NCBI RefSeq assembly: GCF_041320595.1
Contig: NZ_CP166625.1
Span: 4,710,001-4,774,000, forward strand
Length of the DNA: 64,000 nt
Direction: 5' to 3'
DNA from: Pleomorphomonas sp. PLEO
GTDB taxonomy: Bacteria; Pseudomonadota; Alphaproteobacteria; Rhizobiales; Pleomorphomonadaceae
Position numbers and translations under genes: made by a program. The notes beneath the pieces are model-generated. The model was not told where the DNA came from, made no database searches, and worked only from the letters and a program-made list of their open reading frames with translations. Below are positions 20,580-29,019 of the stretch, piece by piece (the first letter of the stretch is position 1; each line of letters opens with the position of its first letter).

Positions 20580-21389
20580 ATGACGACGCCGGTGAGCCTG
20601 CCGCACGGTACCAATCTTGTTGGATTACCAACCGGGCTGATCGCCTCGGTCGGCTTCAACGACCAGCCGGCGCCGCTGCACATCTCCGGCGTACGCGAGA
20701 TGAACGACCCACTGTTCGAAATGCTGGCCAAGGCCGAGAACATGGCCGACGCCTCCGATGCCTTCCTGAAATACATGGTGGCGGTCTATGGCCTCGATTT
20801 TGCTCAGAAGAGCGACGACTGCGGCATCCGCCGGCCGTTCCGCTCGTCGTTCCTTCGCCTGTTGATCGGCTGGGGCTACGACAGCTCCAGCCGCGAGGCC
20901 GCCGTGCTGAAAGGCTGGGTGGAAAGTCGCTTTGGTCTGTTACCTGGCTTCCACCATGACCCGATCGGTACCATCGGAGATGCCTCGTTCCTGACCTACG
21001 TCGAGGAGCGCATGGAAAGCGATTTCCACACCAACTCGATCTTCTCGCAGCTCGACCTGCTCTACGAATACGTCCAGTGGGTGCTGGCCTATCTCGTCTA
21101 CCCCGACGAAAGCCACGTCCATCTTTATCGCGGCGTCGACGGCTTCCACGAGCACCACATCGTCAACCATCTCGATCGCCACCACTTCATCCTGCGGCTC
21201 AACAGCCTCTGCTCGTTCACGACCGACCGCTGGGTGGCCGACTGCTTCGGCCACACCATCCTGACGGTCGACGTTCCGCTCTCCAAGATCCTGTTTGCCA
21301 ACACGCTGCTCACCTTCTTCCCGCTGCGCTCGGAGCGTGAGTTTTGGGTGATTGGCGGCGACTATCGCGTTTCTGTCGAAAGGGATTGA
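20580..21389 (+). CDS. draT: NAD+-dinitrogen-reductase ADP-D-ribosyltransferase DraT
   Basis: 269 residues. DraT shuts down nitrogenase by attaching ADP-ribose to an Arg of the Fe protein (R101 of AnfH here) upon ammonium or energy shift. The R-S-E elements of this transferase class are visible: HLYRGVDGF, CSFTTDR and RSEREFWVIGG. FRSSFLRLLIGWGYDSSSREAAVLKGWVESRFGLLPGFH is the typical DraT core. The ATG at 20580 is one base after the preceding stop and the next gene begins 4 bases after its own, so it is embedded in the anf transcript. No draG (the removing hydrolase) is present in the window. Confidence 0.93.
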   Translation: MTTPVSLPHGTNLVGLPTGLIASVGFNDQPAPLHISGVREMNDPLFEMLAKAENMADASDAFLKYMVAVYGLDFAQKSDDCGIRRPFRSSFLRLLIGWGYDSSSREAAVLKGWVESRFGLLPGFHHDPIGTIGDASFLTYVEERMESDFHTNSIFSQLDLLYEYVQWVLAYLVYPDESHVHLYRGVDGFHEHHIVNHLDRHHFILRLNSLCSFTTDRWVADCFGHTILTVDVPLSKILFANTLLTFFPLRSEREFWVIGGDYRVSVERD

Positions 21390-21393
21390 TGCC

Positions 21394-22608
21394 GTGACCG
21401 ACCTCGCCTCCGTCCTCGACCGTCCACTCCCTGCCATCGCACGCCGCGCCCCCGTCGGGGACGACGATGGGCGACGCCTCATCGCACGTATCGCAGGCAT
21501 TCTCGATCGCAACCCGCCGGCCGACGCAGTGGAGGAACTGAAACGGCTCCTAGCTATTCACGGAGCAAGGCCGGCGGGCATCAGGGAGTCCGCTTGCGAT
21601 GGTCGCGACCGGCCACATTGCGTTGTCGGCAAGCACCCGGCCATGCTGGCGGCGGCCGACACCGTTCGTCGCGCTGCCCCGACAGACTTGCCTGTGTTGA
21701 TTCTCGGCGAGAGTGGCACTGGCAAAGGCCTGTTCGCCGAAATGCTACATCGGCATTCCGCTCGCACCGGCCCACTCGTCAAGGTCAACTGCGCCGCCCT
21801 GCCGGAGGCGCTGATCGAGAGCGAGCTGTTCGGCCACGAGCGAGGCGCCTTCACCGGCGCCTCGGGCGAACGCAAGGGGCGCTTCGAACTGGCGGCCGGA
21901 GGCACGCTGTTTCTCGACGAGATCGGCGACACCTCCCCGGCCTTCCAGGTGAAGCTACTGCGCGTTCTTCAAGATGGCGAGTTCGAGCGGGTGGGGGGAA
22001 CACGCACGTTGCGTGCCGATGTCCGCATCGTGGCCGCGACCAACCGTGATCTCGCCGCCGCTATCGCCGACGGGTCGTTTCGGGCAGACCTCTACTATCG
22101 GCTTTCCGTCGTGCCTGTGGCGCTGCCACCGCTGCGCGACCGGCGCGCGGATATACCAGAGCTGGCCCGGCGTATCCTCGAGGACTTCGACAGGGCAAAT
22201 GGGGGACGGCACACACTTGGCGTGGACGCCGTTGATCTGCTTATTGCCTGTAACTTTCCGGGCAACATCCGCGAGCTTGAAAATTGTGTGAAACGGGCGG
22301 CTGTCATGGCCAACGGGCCGGTCGTGTCAGCGGCGAGCTTCTCCTGCCGACAAGGCTGTTGCCGGTCGCTCGGAGTCTGTCAGACCACTCCTCCCCCCAC
22401 ACCAACAGAGACCTTCACTGAGAAACCCCGCGCTCTCTCCGCCAACGCCACCACAGAGGCAGGGCTTCCTGTGGGGCGAGATGAGCTTCTTGAGGCGCTG
22501 ACGGCTGCCGGCTGGTCGCAGGCAAAGGCCGCCAGGTTACTCGGTCTGTCGCCACGTCAGGTTGGCTATGCGGTCCGCAGATACGGCGTTGCTCTCAAAA
22601 AGTGGTAG
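21394..22608 (+). CDS. NifA-like sigma-54 activator lacking the GAF domain
   Basis: 404 residues from a GTG at 21394 (a shorter or longer start cannot be excluded). Only about 85 residues precede the AAA+ domain, so the GAF sensor of NifA/AnfA is missing. The AAA+ part is complete: GESGTGKG, GAFTGA, TLFLDEIGD, and the Arg finger region. It carries the rhizobial NifA redox motif C286-x11-C298-x19-C318-x4-C323, plus C322 and C329. The C-terminal HTH is AGWSQAKAARLLGLSPRQVGYAVRRYG. It is the last gene of the anf operon. Family knowledge predicts oxygen/iron-responsive activation; target promoters are not shown. Confidence 0.88.
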   Translation: MTDLASVLDRPLPAIARRAPVGDDDGRRLIARIAGILDRNPPADAVEELKRLLAIHGARPAGIRESACDGRDRPHCVVGKHPAMLAAADTVRRAAPTDLPVLILGESGTGKGLFAEMLHRHSARTGPLVKVNCAALPEALIESELFGHERGAFTGASGERKGRFELAAGGTLFLDEIGDTSPAFQVKLLRVLQDGEFERVGGTRTLRADVRIVAATNRDLAAAIADGSFRADLYYRLSVVPVALPPLRDRRADIPELARRILEDFDRANGGRHTLGVDAVDLLIACNFPGNIRELENCVKRAAVMANGPVVSAASFSCRQGCCRSLGVCQTTPPPTPTETFTEKPRALSANATTEAGLPVGRDELLEALTAAGWSQAKAARLLGLSPRQVGYAVRRYGVALKKW

Positions 22609-22883
22609 CAGCGCCTTGATCGGCTGACGCATCGCTCTTTTGGACAAGAACAACCCGATCAGGCGATGGTCGCTTCCCTCGCGGCAAGATGGTTGCAGGG
22701 GGATGTCGCCTGATTTGAACATTCGACGTAAGTTACTGATTTTGCTAACCGGAAATGTGACAGCAAAAGCGACTTCTACGAGGTGGCGGCCAACTCGCGG
22801 GATGGGTGCGAACCTGAGGTATTGCGCAGGCCAGCGCAGCCTACAAGAGCGAACCGATGGTGGGTTTTCACGCGGGCACGCCT

Positions 22884-23567
22884 TTACCAGGGCACGACGC
22901 GGCCATCATAGCCTATGTGGCAGCCGCTCTCGGCTGCCGTCGCATCATTGATAACCTGTCTGAGACCGACGACCGACTGCGCTGGCGTCAGCTCGCCGGA
23001 AAAGTTGGTCATGCGGGTGGAGACGCGGCCTGGGCGAAGCGCCAGACAGATGCACCCCCAGGGGCGCCATTCGACCGAGAGATTGCGCCAGAGCTGATTC
23101 AGCGCCGCCTTCGAAGCGCGATAGACGAACTGGCGCGGCACATCATAGTCCGCCATGGACGCGGCAAGGCTGGACACCGACGCAAGAACCTTGTGGGAAC
23201 CGGCGCGCAGGTTGGGCTCAAGGAGAGCAGCCAGATGCAGCGGCGCATAGGCGTTGGTCAGCATCGTCGCTTCCCAGTGGTCCCGACGGATGGCCTCCGG
23301 CGGGAGATCCGGGCCAGCGCCGAGGCCGGCATTGAGGATGGCAACGTCAACGGGCGTGCCGGACAGCGATCGGACGGCCTCGGCCGCGCTGGCGTCATCG
23401 AGGGCATCATAGAAAAACTCGGTCGCCTGTGGACCAAGCATGTCGCGCGCGGCGCTGGCCAGCAGCGTCCGGTTCAACATGACGACGTGCCAGCCGTCGG
23501 CCGCATATTGCCGGGCGAATTCGAGGCCGATGCCACGGTTGGCGCCGGTGATGAGTACAGTCGGCAT
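22884..23567 (-). CDS. Short-chain dehydrogenase/reductase
   Basis: A 227-residue classical SDR: the cofactor-binding motif is TGANRGIGLEFARQ, NAGLGAG follows strand 4, S is in ASVSSLAAS and the catalytic pair is YRASK. It lies 18 bases downstream of another SDR of similar size, the two sharing YRASKxxLNxLWRxLxxEWR, so they look like tandem duplicates that have diverged. Their operon is headed by a TTGGTAT/TATTCCAAA operator. Substrate unknown; context suggests a step in a ring-cleavage pathway. Confidence 0.88.
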   Translation of the reverse strand: MPTVLITGANRGIGLEFARQYAADGWHVVMLNRTLLASAARDMLGPQATEFFYDALDDASAAEAVRSLSGTPVDVAILNAGLGAGPDLPPEAIRRDHWEATMLTNAYAPLHLAALLEPNLRAGSHKVLASVSSLAASMADYDVPRQFVYRASKAALNQLWRNLSVEWRPWGCICLALRPGRVSTRMTNFSGELTPAQSVVGLRQVINDATAAESGCHIGYDGRVVPW

Positions 23568-23585
23568 GGGCGGACCTCCACAGTG

Positions 23586-24263
23586 TCACCAAGGCACATC
23601 GCTGCCGTCGTAGCCGATCAGCCGGCCGGCATCGGCCGGGGTCAGGCGCTCGACAACCATCTTCATGCCGGCAACGCTCATTTCCACCGGGATGCCGCGA
23701 TAGCCGGTCATCCGGGTGGCGACCATGCCGGGCCTGAGCAGCACCGCGGTGATACCGATCGACCGCCACTCCATCGCCAAGGCTCGCCAGAGGGCGTTGA
23801 GCCCCGTCTTCGAGGCTCGATAGGTGTATTGGGTGCCCCAGTCGTTGGCGGTAATCGAGCTCATCAGGCTCGACATGGCGGCCGCGACGCGATGCTGGCC
23901 GGCGAGTAGATTGGGTTTCAACGCCCCAGCCAGCGCCAGTGGCGCAAAGCTGTTGGTGGCCAGCACGGCGAGAAAATCCTCCCGCGTCACTTCGACGGGA
24001 GTGGCCTCCAGGTGGATCGCGACGCCGGCATTGGCGATGAGCACGTCGATTGGCCGCCCGCCGAGGCGGGAGACCAGTTCATCGATCGACGACGGGTCCG
24101 TTGCCTCGAGCGGCAGCACCTCCGTCCCCGGCAGCGCCTTAAGCTCGGTCGCCTCGTCCGGGCGGCGGGCTGTGCCGACGATCGACCAGCCAGCCGCCGA
24201 GAACTGACGCGCCAACTCCAGGCCGATGCCGCGATTTGCGCCGGAAATGAGAATGGTCTGCAT
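23586..24263 (-). CDS. Short-chain dehydrogenase/reductase (tandem paralog)
   Basis: 225 residues, with SGANRGIGLELARQF, NAGVAIH and YRASK. The ATG at 24263 is preferred over an upstream ATG at 24332 because it gives the standard N-terminus (MQTILISGANRGIG) behind GGGGGTC. It is the first gene of a two-SDR unit. The operator-like repeat at 24275-24299 lies directly upstream, inside the leader, a repressing position. Confidence 0.88.
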   Translation of the reverse strand: MQTILISGANRGIGLELARQFSAAGWSIVGTARRPDEATELKALPGTEVLPLEATDPSSIDELVSRLGGRPIDVLIANAGVAIHLEATPVEVTREDFLAVLATNSFAPLALAGALKPNLLAGQHRVAAAMSSLMSSITANDWGTQYTYRASKTGLNALWRALAMEWRSIGITAVLLRPGMVATRMTGYRGIPVEMSVAGMKMVVERLTPADAGRLIGYDGSDVPW

Positions 24264-24274
24264 GCTGACCCCCA

Positions 24275-24299
24275 TTTGGTATATCGACGGTATTCCAAA
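24275..24299. promoter_or_regulatory. GntR-type operator copy 1 (SDR promoter)
   Basis: TTTGGTAT (24275-24282) and GGTATTCCAAA (24289-24299) are halves of the recurrent TTGGTATNCCAA element, 11 bases upstream of the SDR start. Confidence 0.6.
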
Positions 24300-24411
24300 G
24301 GACGAAACACGGCAAGTGCTTTGTGGCGGCATCCCAAACGAGGCGCGGCGGCGGTACGCCTTTGCAGATTGGCGTCAGGCCCAGCATCAAAGAGACTGGA
24401 CGATACACCTT

Positions 24412-24432
24412 CGGTATTCTACTGGTATTCCA
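24412..24432. promoter_or_regulatory. GntR-type operator copy 2 (DHDPS-like promoter)
   Basis: CGGTATTCTA (24412-24421) is followed by TGGTATTCCA (24423-24432), two tandem copies about 105 bases before the aldolase gene. Confidence 0.6.
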
Positions 24433-24536
24433 CTTGTTGGCGAGACTGGCCGCGCCGCTTTGTTGCGAACCGACGACGGGCGCGCAGCCGGTCCCCAACA
24501 GCTTTCGCGCCGCGGCGCCCATCCTGGAAAGAGGCC

Positions 24537-25463
24537 ATGTCCCTGATTAATTCCGATAGCCGCGGCGTCTTCGTCATTGCCGTCACCCCCTTTGCCGACG
24601 ATGGCACCATCGACGAAGCGAGCATCGATCGCGTCACCGACTTCTATTTCGAGCAGGGCGCCGATGGCCTCACCATCCTCGGCATGATGGGCGAGGCGCC
24701 AAAGCTCACCCAGACCGAGGCGCTCGCCATCACCCGCCGGACGCTGGGGCGGGCCGGCAACCGGCCGGTGGTGGTGGGCGTGTCGGCGCCTGGCCTCGCG
24801 GCGATCGGCGATCTGACGCGGGCGGTGATGGACCTTGGCGCCGCGGGCGTGATGGTCGCGCCGCCGTCGGTGCTGCGAACCAACGAACAGATCACCGCCT
24901 ACTACGGCGAGGTAATGGAAACCGTTGGCTCCGGCGTTCCGGTGGTGCTCCAGGACTTTCCGCTGTCGACCGGCGTCCAGATCAGCATCGACACGCTCGG
25001 CCGCATCGTCGAAGCGCACAGCGATATCGTCATGCTGAAGCACGAGGACTGGCCCGGGCTGGCCAAGATATCGGCGCTACGCGCCGCCGAGGCGAAGGGG
25101 CGGCGCCGGCTGTCCATCCTGTGCGGCAACGGCGGCATCTTCCTGCCCGAAGAAATCGCCCGTGGGGCCGACGGCGCCATGACCGGCTTCGGCTATCTGG
25201 AGATGATGGTTGAGGTCTGTCGTCTGGCCGGCGCCGGTGAGATGGATCGGGCGCAGGATATTTTCGACGCCTATCTGCCGCTGGTCCGCTACGAGCAGCA
25301 GCCCGGCATCGGGCTGGCGGTCCGCAAGCACGTGCTGAAGCGTCGTGGCGCCATCGCCTCTGCCGCGCAGCGTCGGCCGGGCGCTTTGCTGCCGGCGGCG
25401 GCTGTGGTCGAGGTCGAGCGGCTGATTTCCCGTCAGGAGCGGCGGCTGGCGGCCCTAGGCTGA
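24537..25463 (+). CDS. Dihydrodipicolinate synthase/N-acetylneuraminate lyase family aldolase
   Basis: 308 residues with the class I aldolase (beta/alpha)8 barrel of the DapA/NanA group: VTPFADDGTIDEASIDRVTDFYFEQGADGLTILGMMGEAPKLT, and the Schiff-base lysine in DIVMLKHEDWPG. The usual Tyr of the YN(I/R)P motif is replaced: VVLQDFPLSTG reads QDFP where DapA has YNVP. That loss of the proton-relay Tyr argues against DHDPS itself and for another keto-acid lyase, hydratase or aldolase. It is probably the pyruvate- or keto-acid-producing step of the surrounding pathway. Confidence 0.82.
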   Translation: MSLINSDSRGVFVIAVTPFADDGTIDEASIDRVTDFYFEQGADGLTILGMMGEAPKLTQTEALAITRRTLGRAGNRPVVVGVSAPGLAAIGDLTRAVMDLGAAGVMVAPPSVLRTNEQITAYYGEVMETVGSGVPVVLQDFPLSTGVQISIDTLGRIVEAHSDIVMLKHEDWPGLAKISALRAAEAKGRRRLSILCGNGGIFLPEEIARGADGAMTGFGYLEMMVEVCRLAGAGEMDRAQDIFDAYLPLVRYEQQPGIGLAVRKHVLKRRGAIASAAQRRPGALLPAAAVVEVERLISRQERRLAALG

Positions 25464-25491
25464 TGGCGACGCAGTCGCCGCCGAGCAACGG

Positions 25492-26187
25492 CTATGACCG
25501 GCGGCGACCGAGGAGAAAGTCGATGATCGCGTCGCGAACATTGTCGAGGTGCAGACCCATCAGCCGACGCGACCGCTCGGGATCATCGCCCATCACCGCG
25601 TGAATAAGCTCGATGTGCTCGCTGGCGCCGGGAAGCAGGCGATTGGGGATGCGGGCTGTGTTGAAAAGGTGGGTACGCCGCCGGAGATCGCGGATTGAGG
25701 CCGTCAGCAGCGGATTGCCCACAGCGTCGGCAATGGTGCCGTGGACCATTTCGTCCACCGCCCAATGATGAGCCGGCGTAATCTCGGTGACGTGGACGAG
25801 ATCGTCGATAGCCTTCTCGACGGCGGCCGCATCTTCCGCGCTGACGCGACCAGTCGCCCGCGCCGCCGCTTCCATTTCCAGGATACGGCGCAGGTCGAGC
25901 AAATTGACGTAGTTCTCCACGGTGACATCGGCCACGTAGAGCATGCGGCCCTGGCGGCGGGTGATCAGCTGTTCCGTCTCAAGCCGGCCCAGCGCCTCGC
26001 GTACCGGAGTGCGCGAGATCGACAACATTTCGGCAAGTCGGCGTTCCTGCAGCACAGAGCCGGCGGGCAGACGGCCGTTCAACATGTGGTCGAGGATTTG
26101 GCCGTAGGCATATTCGCTGAGGGTAACGTCGGTGGCGGCAAAATCCGCTCCTCGAGTGTCCGTGGCGGCGCTCGTCACTGTAGTCAC
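25492..26187 (-). CDS. GntR-family transcriptional regulator, FCD subfamily
   Basis: 231 residues from a GTG at 26187. Winged HTH: YGQILDHMLNGRLPAGSVLQERRLAEMLSISRTPVREALGRLE. The C-terminal FCD ligand domain has the metal/acid-binding residues spread over LLDLRRILEMEAAARA, DEMVHGTIADAVGNPLL and IELIHAVMGDD. It is divergent from the nitrilase-like gene, with a TGGTATTCCA element on each side of the gap. It is similar to the second regulator at 35312-35983 but not identical. A repressor role, released by a pathway acid, is likely. Confidence 0.9.
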   Translation of the reverse strand: MTTVTSAATDTRGADFAATDVTLSEYAYGQILDHMLNGRLPAGSVLQERRLAEMLSISRTPVREALGRLETEQLITRRQGRMLYVADVTVENYVNLLDLRRILEMEAAARATGRVSAEDAAAVEKAIDDLVHVTEITPAHHWAVDEMVHGTIADAVGNPLLTASIRDLRRRTHLFNTARIPNRLLPGASEHIELIHAVMGDDPERSRRLMGLHLDNVRDAIIDFLLGRRRS

Positions 26188-26226
26188 TTTCCTGCCTTTC
26201 CCGTCAGCATGTCATTGGTCGATCGC

Positions 26227-26236
26227 TGGTATTCCA
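26227..26236. promoter_or_regulatory. GntR-type operator copy 3 (gntR promoter)
   Basis: TGGTATTCCA lies 40 bases upstream of the regulator start at 26187, consistent with autoregulation. Confidence 0.6.
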
Positions 26237-26328
26237 CTAGTGCGCCAAACATTTGGTGACGGCAAGTCCGCAGTGGTCCGGATGGCATTTTCCGACTGAC
26301 AACGCCGGCCATTGACGCGCAATCATTC

Positions 26329-26340
26329 TTGGTATTCCAA
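26329..26340. promoter_or_regulatory. GntR-type operator copy 4 (nitrilase-like promoter)
   Basis: TTGGTATTCCAA, a near-perfect palindrome, lies 56 bases upstream of the hydrolase ATG. ACCATTGG at 26347-26354 may be a further half-site. Confidence 0.65.
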
Positions 26341-26395
26341 TGGAACACCATTGGCATGGAAATTGATTCCCCGCAACCCGAACGGAGTAGTGGAA

Positions 26396-27436
26396 ATGGC
26401 AATCACCTCGTGGCGCGCCACGTGCATTCAAATGAAGAGCCTGGTGGCAAGCGACGCGACGAGCCGGGAGGAAGCGACGGCGATCATCGAGGCCAATCTT
26501 GCCAATGCCATCGGCAAGATTGAACTGGCCTGCGCCTCACCCACCCCTCCCCGGCTGGTGGTGCTGCCGGAGTTCGTCTTTCAGGGACCGCCTCGCGCCA
26601 CGCCTGTGAGTGCCTGGATCGAACGCGCCTGTGCACCCATCCCCGGGCCGATCACCGAGCGTCTCGCCGAGGTGGCCGTCCGGCTCGGTATCTATATCGC
26701 CGGCAACCACTTCGAGGTCGATGCGCAGTGGCCCGATCGCTACTTCAATTCGTCGCTCCTGCTCGACCCGAAGGGTGAGGTCATCCTGCGCTACCGGCGT
26801 ATCAACACCGCTAGTTGGACGTCGCCGCATGACATCTTGAGCCAGTATCGGGCGGCCTATGGTGAGGACGGCATCTTCCCCGTTGTCGACACCGAACTCG
26901 GGCGCCTAGCGATCTTTCCGTGTGGCGAGGTACTGGTGCCTGAGCTGTCGCGGGTGTTGATGATGCGAGGCGCGGAGGTCTTGCTGCATCCATCGAACGA
27001 GCCGGCCAATCGGCGATCAGACGCCGCCAAGATCTGCCGGGCGGCCGAAAACATGTGCTATCTGATCTCGGCCAACGTCGCCGGCGGTATCGGCTTTTCG
27101 AGCAACGGCGCCGAGCGTGGCGGCCATTCGCAGATCGTTGACTACAACGGCGATTTCATCGCCTTCGACGACGGCGAGGACGAGAGCGTCGCCACCTCGG
27201 CAATGATCGACGTCGAGGCGCTGCAGGCGGCACGGCGGGACACCGGCATGGGCAACGGGCTGCTGCGCAGTCGGTTCGAGATGTATCGCGGCTACTATGG
27301 CGCGGCTGAGTTTTATCCGCCGGATGGACTGGCGGAAAAGTCGATCGAAACGGCTGCTGACCTAAGCCCGGTGCATGAGAGGGCGATCGCCAACCTCATC
27401 AGGGCCGGCGTTCTGAGAACCGACCGCAAATCCTGA
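26396..27436 (+). CDS. Carbon-nitrogen hydrolase (nitrilase superfamily), copy 1
   Basis: 346 residues, an amidase/formamidase-like member of the nitrilase superfamily. The Glu is in VVLPEFVFQ and the nucleophilic Cys in IFPCGEVLVPELSR. The third catalytic residue, normally Lys in YRK, reads YRRIN here, so Arg occupies that place. It shares most of its length with the protein at 34048-35091 (for example RAAENMCYLISANVAG and RFEMYRxxYGAAEFYPPD). The start is at 26396 after AACGGAGTAGTGGA. It probably hydrolyses an amide or carbamoyl bond of the pathway's nitrogen compound. Confidence 0.85.
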   Translation: MAITSWRATCIQMKSLVASDATSREEATAIIEANLANAIGKIELACASPTPPRLVVLPEFVFQGPPRATPVSAWIERACAPIPGPITERLAEVAVRLGIYIAGNHFEVDAQWPDRYFNSSLLLDPKGEVILRYRRINTASWTSPHDILSQYRAAYGEDGIFPVVDTELGRLAIFPCGEVLVPELSRVLMMRGAEVLLHPSNEPANRRSDAAKICRAAENMCYLISANVAGGIGFSSNGAERGGHSQIVDYNGDFIAFDDGEDESVATSAMIDVEALQAARRDTGMGNGLLRSRFEMYRGYYGAAEFYPPDGLAEKSIETAADLSPVHERAIANLIRAGVLRTDRKS

Positions 27437-27945
27437 CGCACAACGCCTTCCCCTGAACCGCCGCCCCCATCCGCCCTTCCCGGCGCGGAATCCGGTCGCC
27501 GCGGCGCACCTCTACCTTACTGCACAACGCCCTCGGCCGCTGGCGGGAGCTCCTCGTTGCCGCCAAACGCCGGGACTAAGTATTTTTTCTTAATTTAGGC
27601 ACGAGATCTGCATCAGGGTAACGATCCCGGCCGGTCGGAAGGCGGCGACCGACGTTTGATGCCGCAAGGCGCCAGCCAGGGCGTTCCCGCCGCCAATAGG
27701 CGGATACGGCAACGGACCTCGTATATCTCGCGCCACCTGGGCAGCGCCTGGAGCCTTGCCGTCACGGCGCGAAACCAAATCAAAGGAAACTGCCGACGTA
27801 CCCGAACTGCCCAATGCTGCCCCAAATGCCCATTTCAGCGCCACAAGCACGACCTGCCTAACAGTTCGACATCTTGGTTGACAGCTGATATTCCTCTGGC
27901 ATACCATCTGAATGCCACGCGAGATGGCGGATAACGGGGAACCAA
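27437..27945. other. Non-coding interval with operator copy 5
   Basis: 509 bases without a convincing gene; codon statistics in all frames look random. The right end holds TGGCATACCA (27897-27906), 40 bases upstream of the binding-protein gene, flanked by TGATATTCC and TGAATGCCA at similar spacing. No terminator hairpin was recognised. Confidence 0.5.
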
Positions 27946-28953
27946 ATGAGACACATGCTAGTGCGCGCCATGGCGCCAGTCATTGGAATGGCCATATTGG
28001 GAATCGCGAGTGCCAGCCAGGGCCTCGCGGCAGAGCCGACAAAAATCAACCTGCGTCTGGCCTGGATTGCCGGCGCGGTCGACATTCCGCTGTTTGTCGC
28101 CGCCAGCAAGGGCTACTTCAAGGACGAGGGGCTCGACGTCAACATCGTCGATGGAAACGGATCGACCGGCACCATCCAGGCGGTCGGCAGCGGCGACTTC
28201 GAGATCGGCATCGCCGGCCTCGGCGCGCTGGCCCAGGCCCAGCAGGCGGCGGGCGCCGACACCCTGATCGCGGTGGCCGGCCTGCTGCAGAAGGATCCCA
28301 CGTCGGTCATCAGCCTCAAGGGATCGGGGATCACCCAGCCGAAGGACATCGAAGGCAAGCGCTTCGGCACGGACGCGGCCAACTTCGAAGACGGCATGAT
28401 CAAGGCTTTCGCCGAGGCCAATGGCGTCGATTTCTCCAAGGTCAACGTCATCATCATCAATGGCAACAACGACCGCGTGGCGCTCCTAAAGGGCGATGTA
28501 GATTTCATCAACGGCTGGGCCAATCCGGACGGCGACAAGGTGGCCGCCAAAGCACCGATCGAAAAGCCGCTGCTGTTTGCCGACTACGGCGTCAATCTGC
28601 TGGGCAGTTCGGTGATCGTCCGCAAGGACTTCCTCGCCAAGAACGAAGCGGCGGTGCGCGGATTCCTGGCCGCCCTCCAGAAGGGCAAGGCCGCGACCGT
28701 CGCCGATCAGAATGGCGCCTTCGCCCTCTTCATGAAGGCGCGGCCGGATTCGGACGAGGCGGAAATCAAGCTCGAGATGAGGGTGATGCCCCAGTACGAG
28801 CACACCGCCGCTTCGGCCGGCAAACCCTACGGCTGGGTCGCACAGTCGGACGTCGAGCAGACCATCTCCCTCCTGGAGAAATACAGCGGCATGAAGCCCG
28901 GCCTCAAGCCGGACAGCATCTACAACGGCAGCTACCTGCCAGCCAGCAACTAA
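27946..28953 (+). CDS. ABC transporter substrate-binding protein, NMT1/SsuA type
   Basis: 335 residues. A Sec signal peptide (MRHMLVRAMAPVIGMAILGIASASQGLAA) is followed by a NMT1/THI5-like fold: LRLAWIAGAVDIPLFVAASKGYFKDEGLDVNIVDGNGSTGTIQAVGSGDFEIGIAG. This group binds sulfonates, nitrate, pyrimidine precursors, aromatic acids or similar organic ions. It heads the importer operon, with an SDR between it and the ATPase, and has an operator in its promoter. The ligand is not readable but should be the pathway substrate. Confidence 0.9.
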   Translation: MRHMLVRAMAPVIGMAILGIASASQGLAAEPTKINLRLAWIAGAVDIPLFVAASKGYFKDEGLDVNIVDGNGSTGTIQAVGSGDFEIGIAGLGALAQAQQAAGADTLIAVAGLLQKDPTSVISLKGSGITQPKDIEGKRFGTDAANFEDGMIKAFAEANGVDFSKVNVIIINGNNDRVALLKGDVDFINGWANPDGDKVAAKAPIEKPLLFADYGVNLLGSSVIVRKDFLAKNEAAVRGFLAALQKGKAATVADQNGAFALFMKARPDSDEAEIKLEMRVMPQYEHTAASAGKPYGWVAQSDVEQTISLLEKYSGMKPGLKPDSIYNGSYLPASN

Positions 28954-29019
28954 TCGCGAACAGTGTCTGCGGGGCGGTGCAACGCGCCGTCCCGCCCGTC
29001 TTCGCCCGTGGATGATAAG

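Noticed and set aside
22609-22883. Possible gene between the NifA-like gene and the SDR
   Set aside because: Only short frames without family features or ribosome-binding sites.
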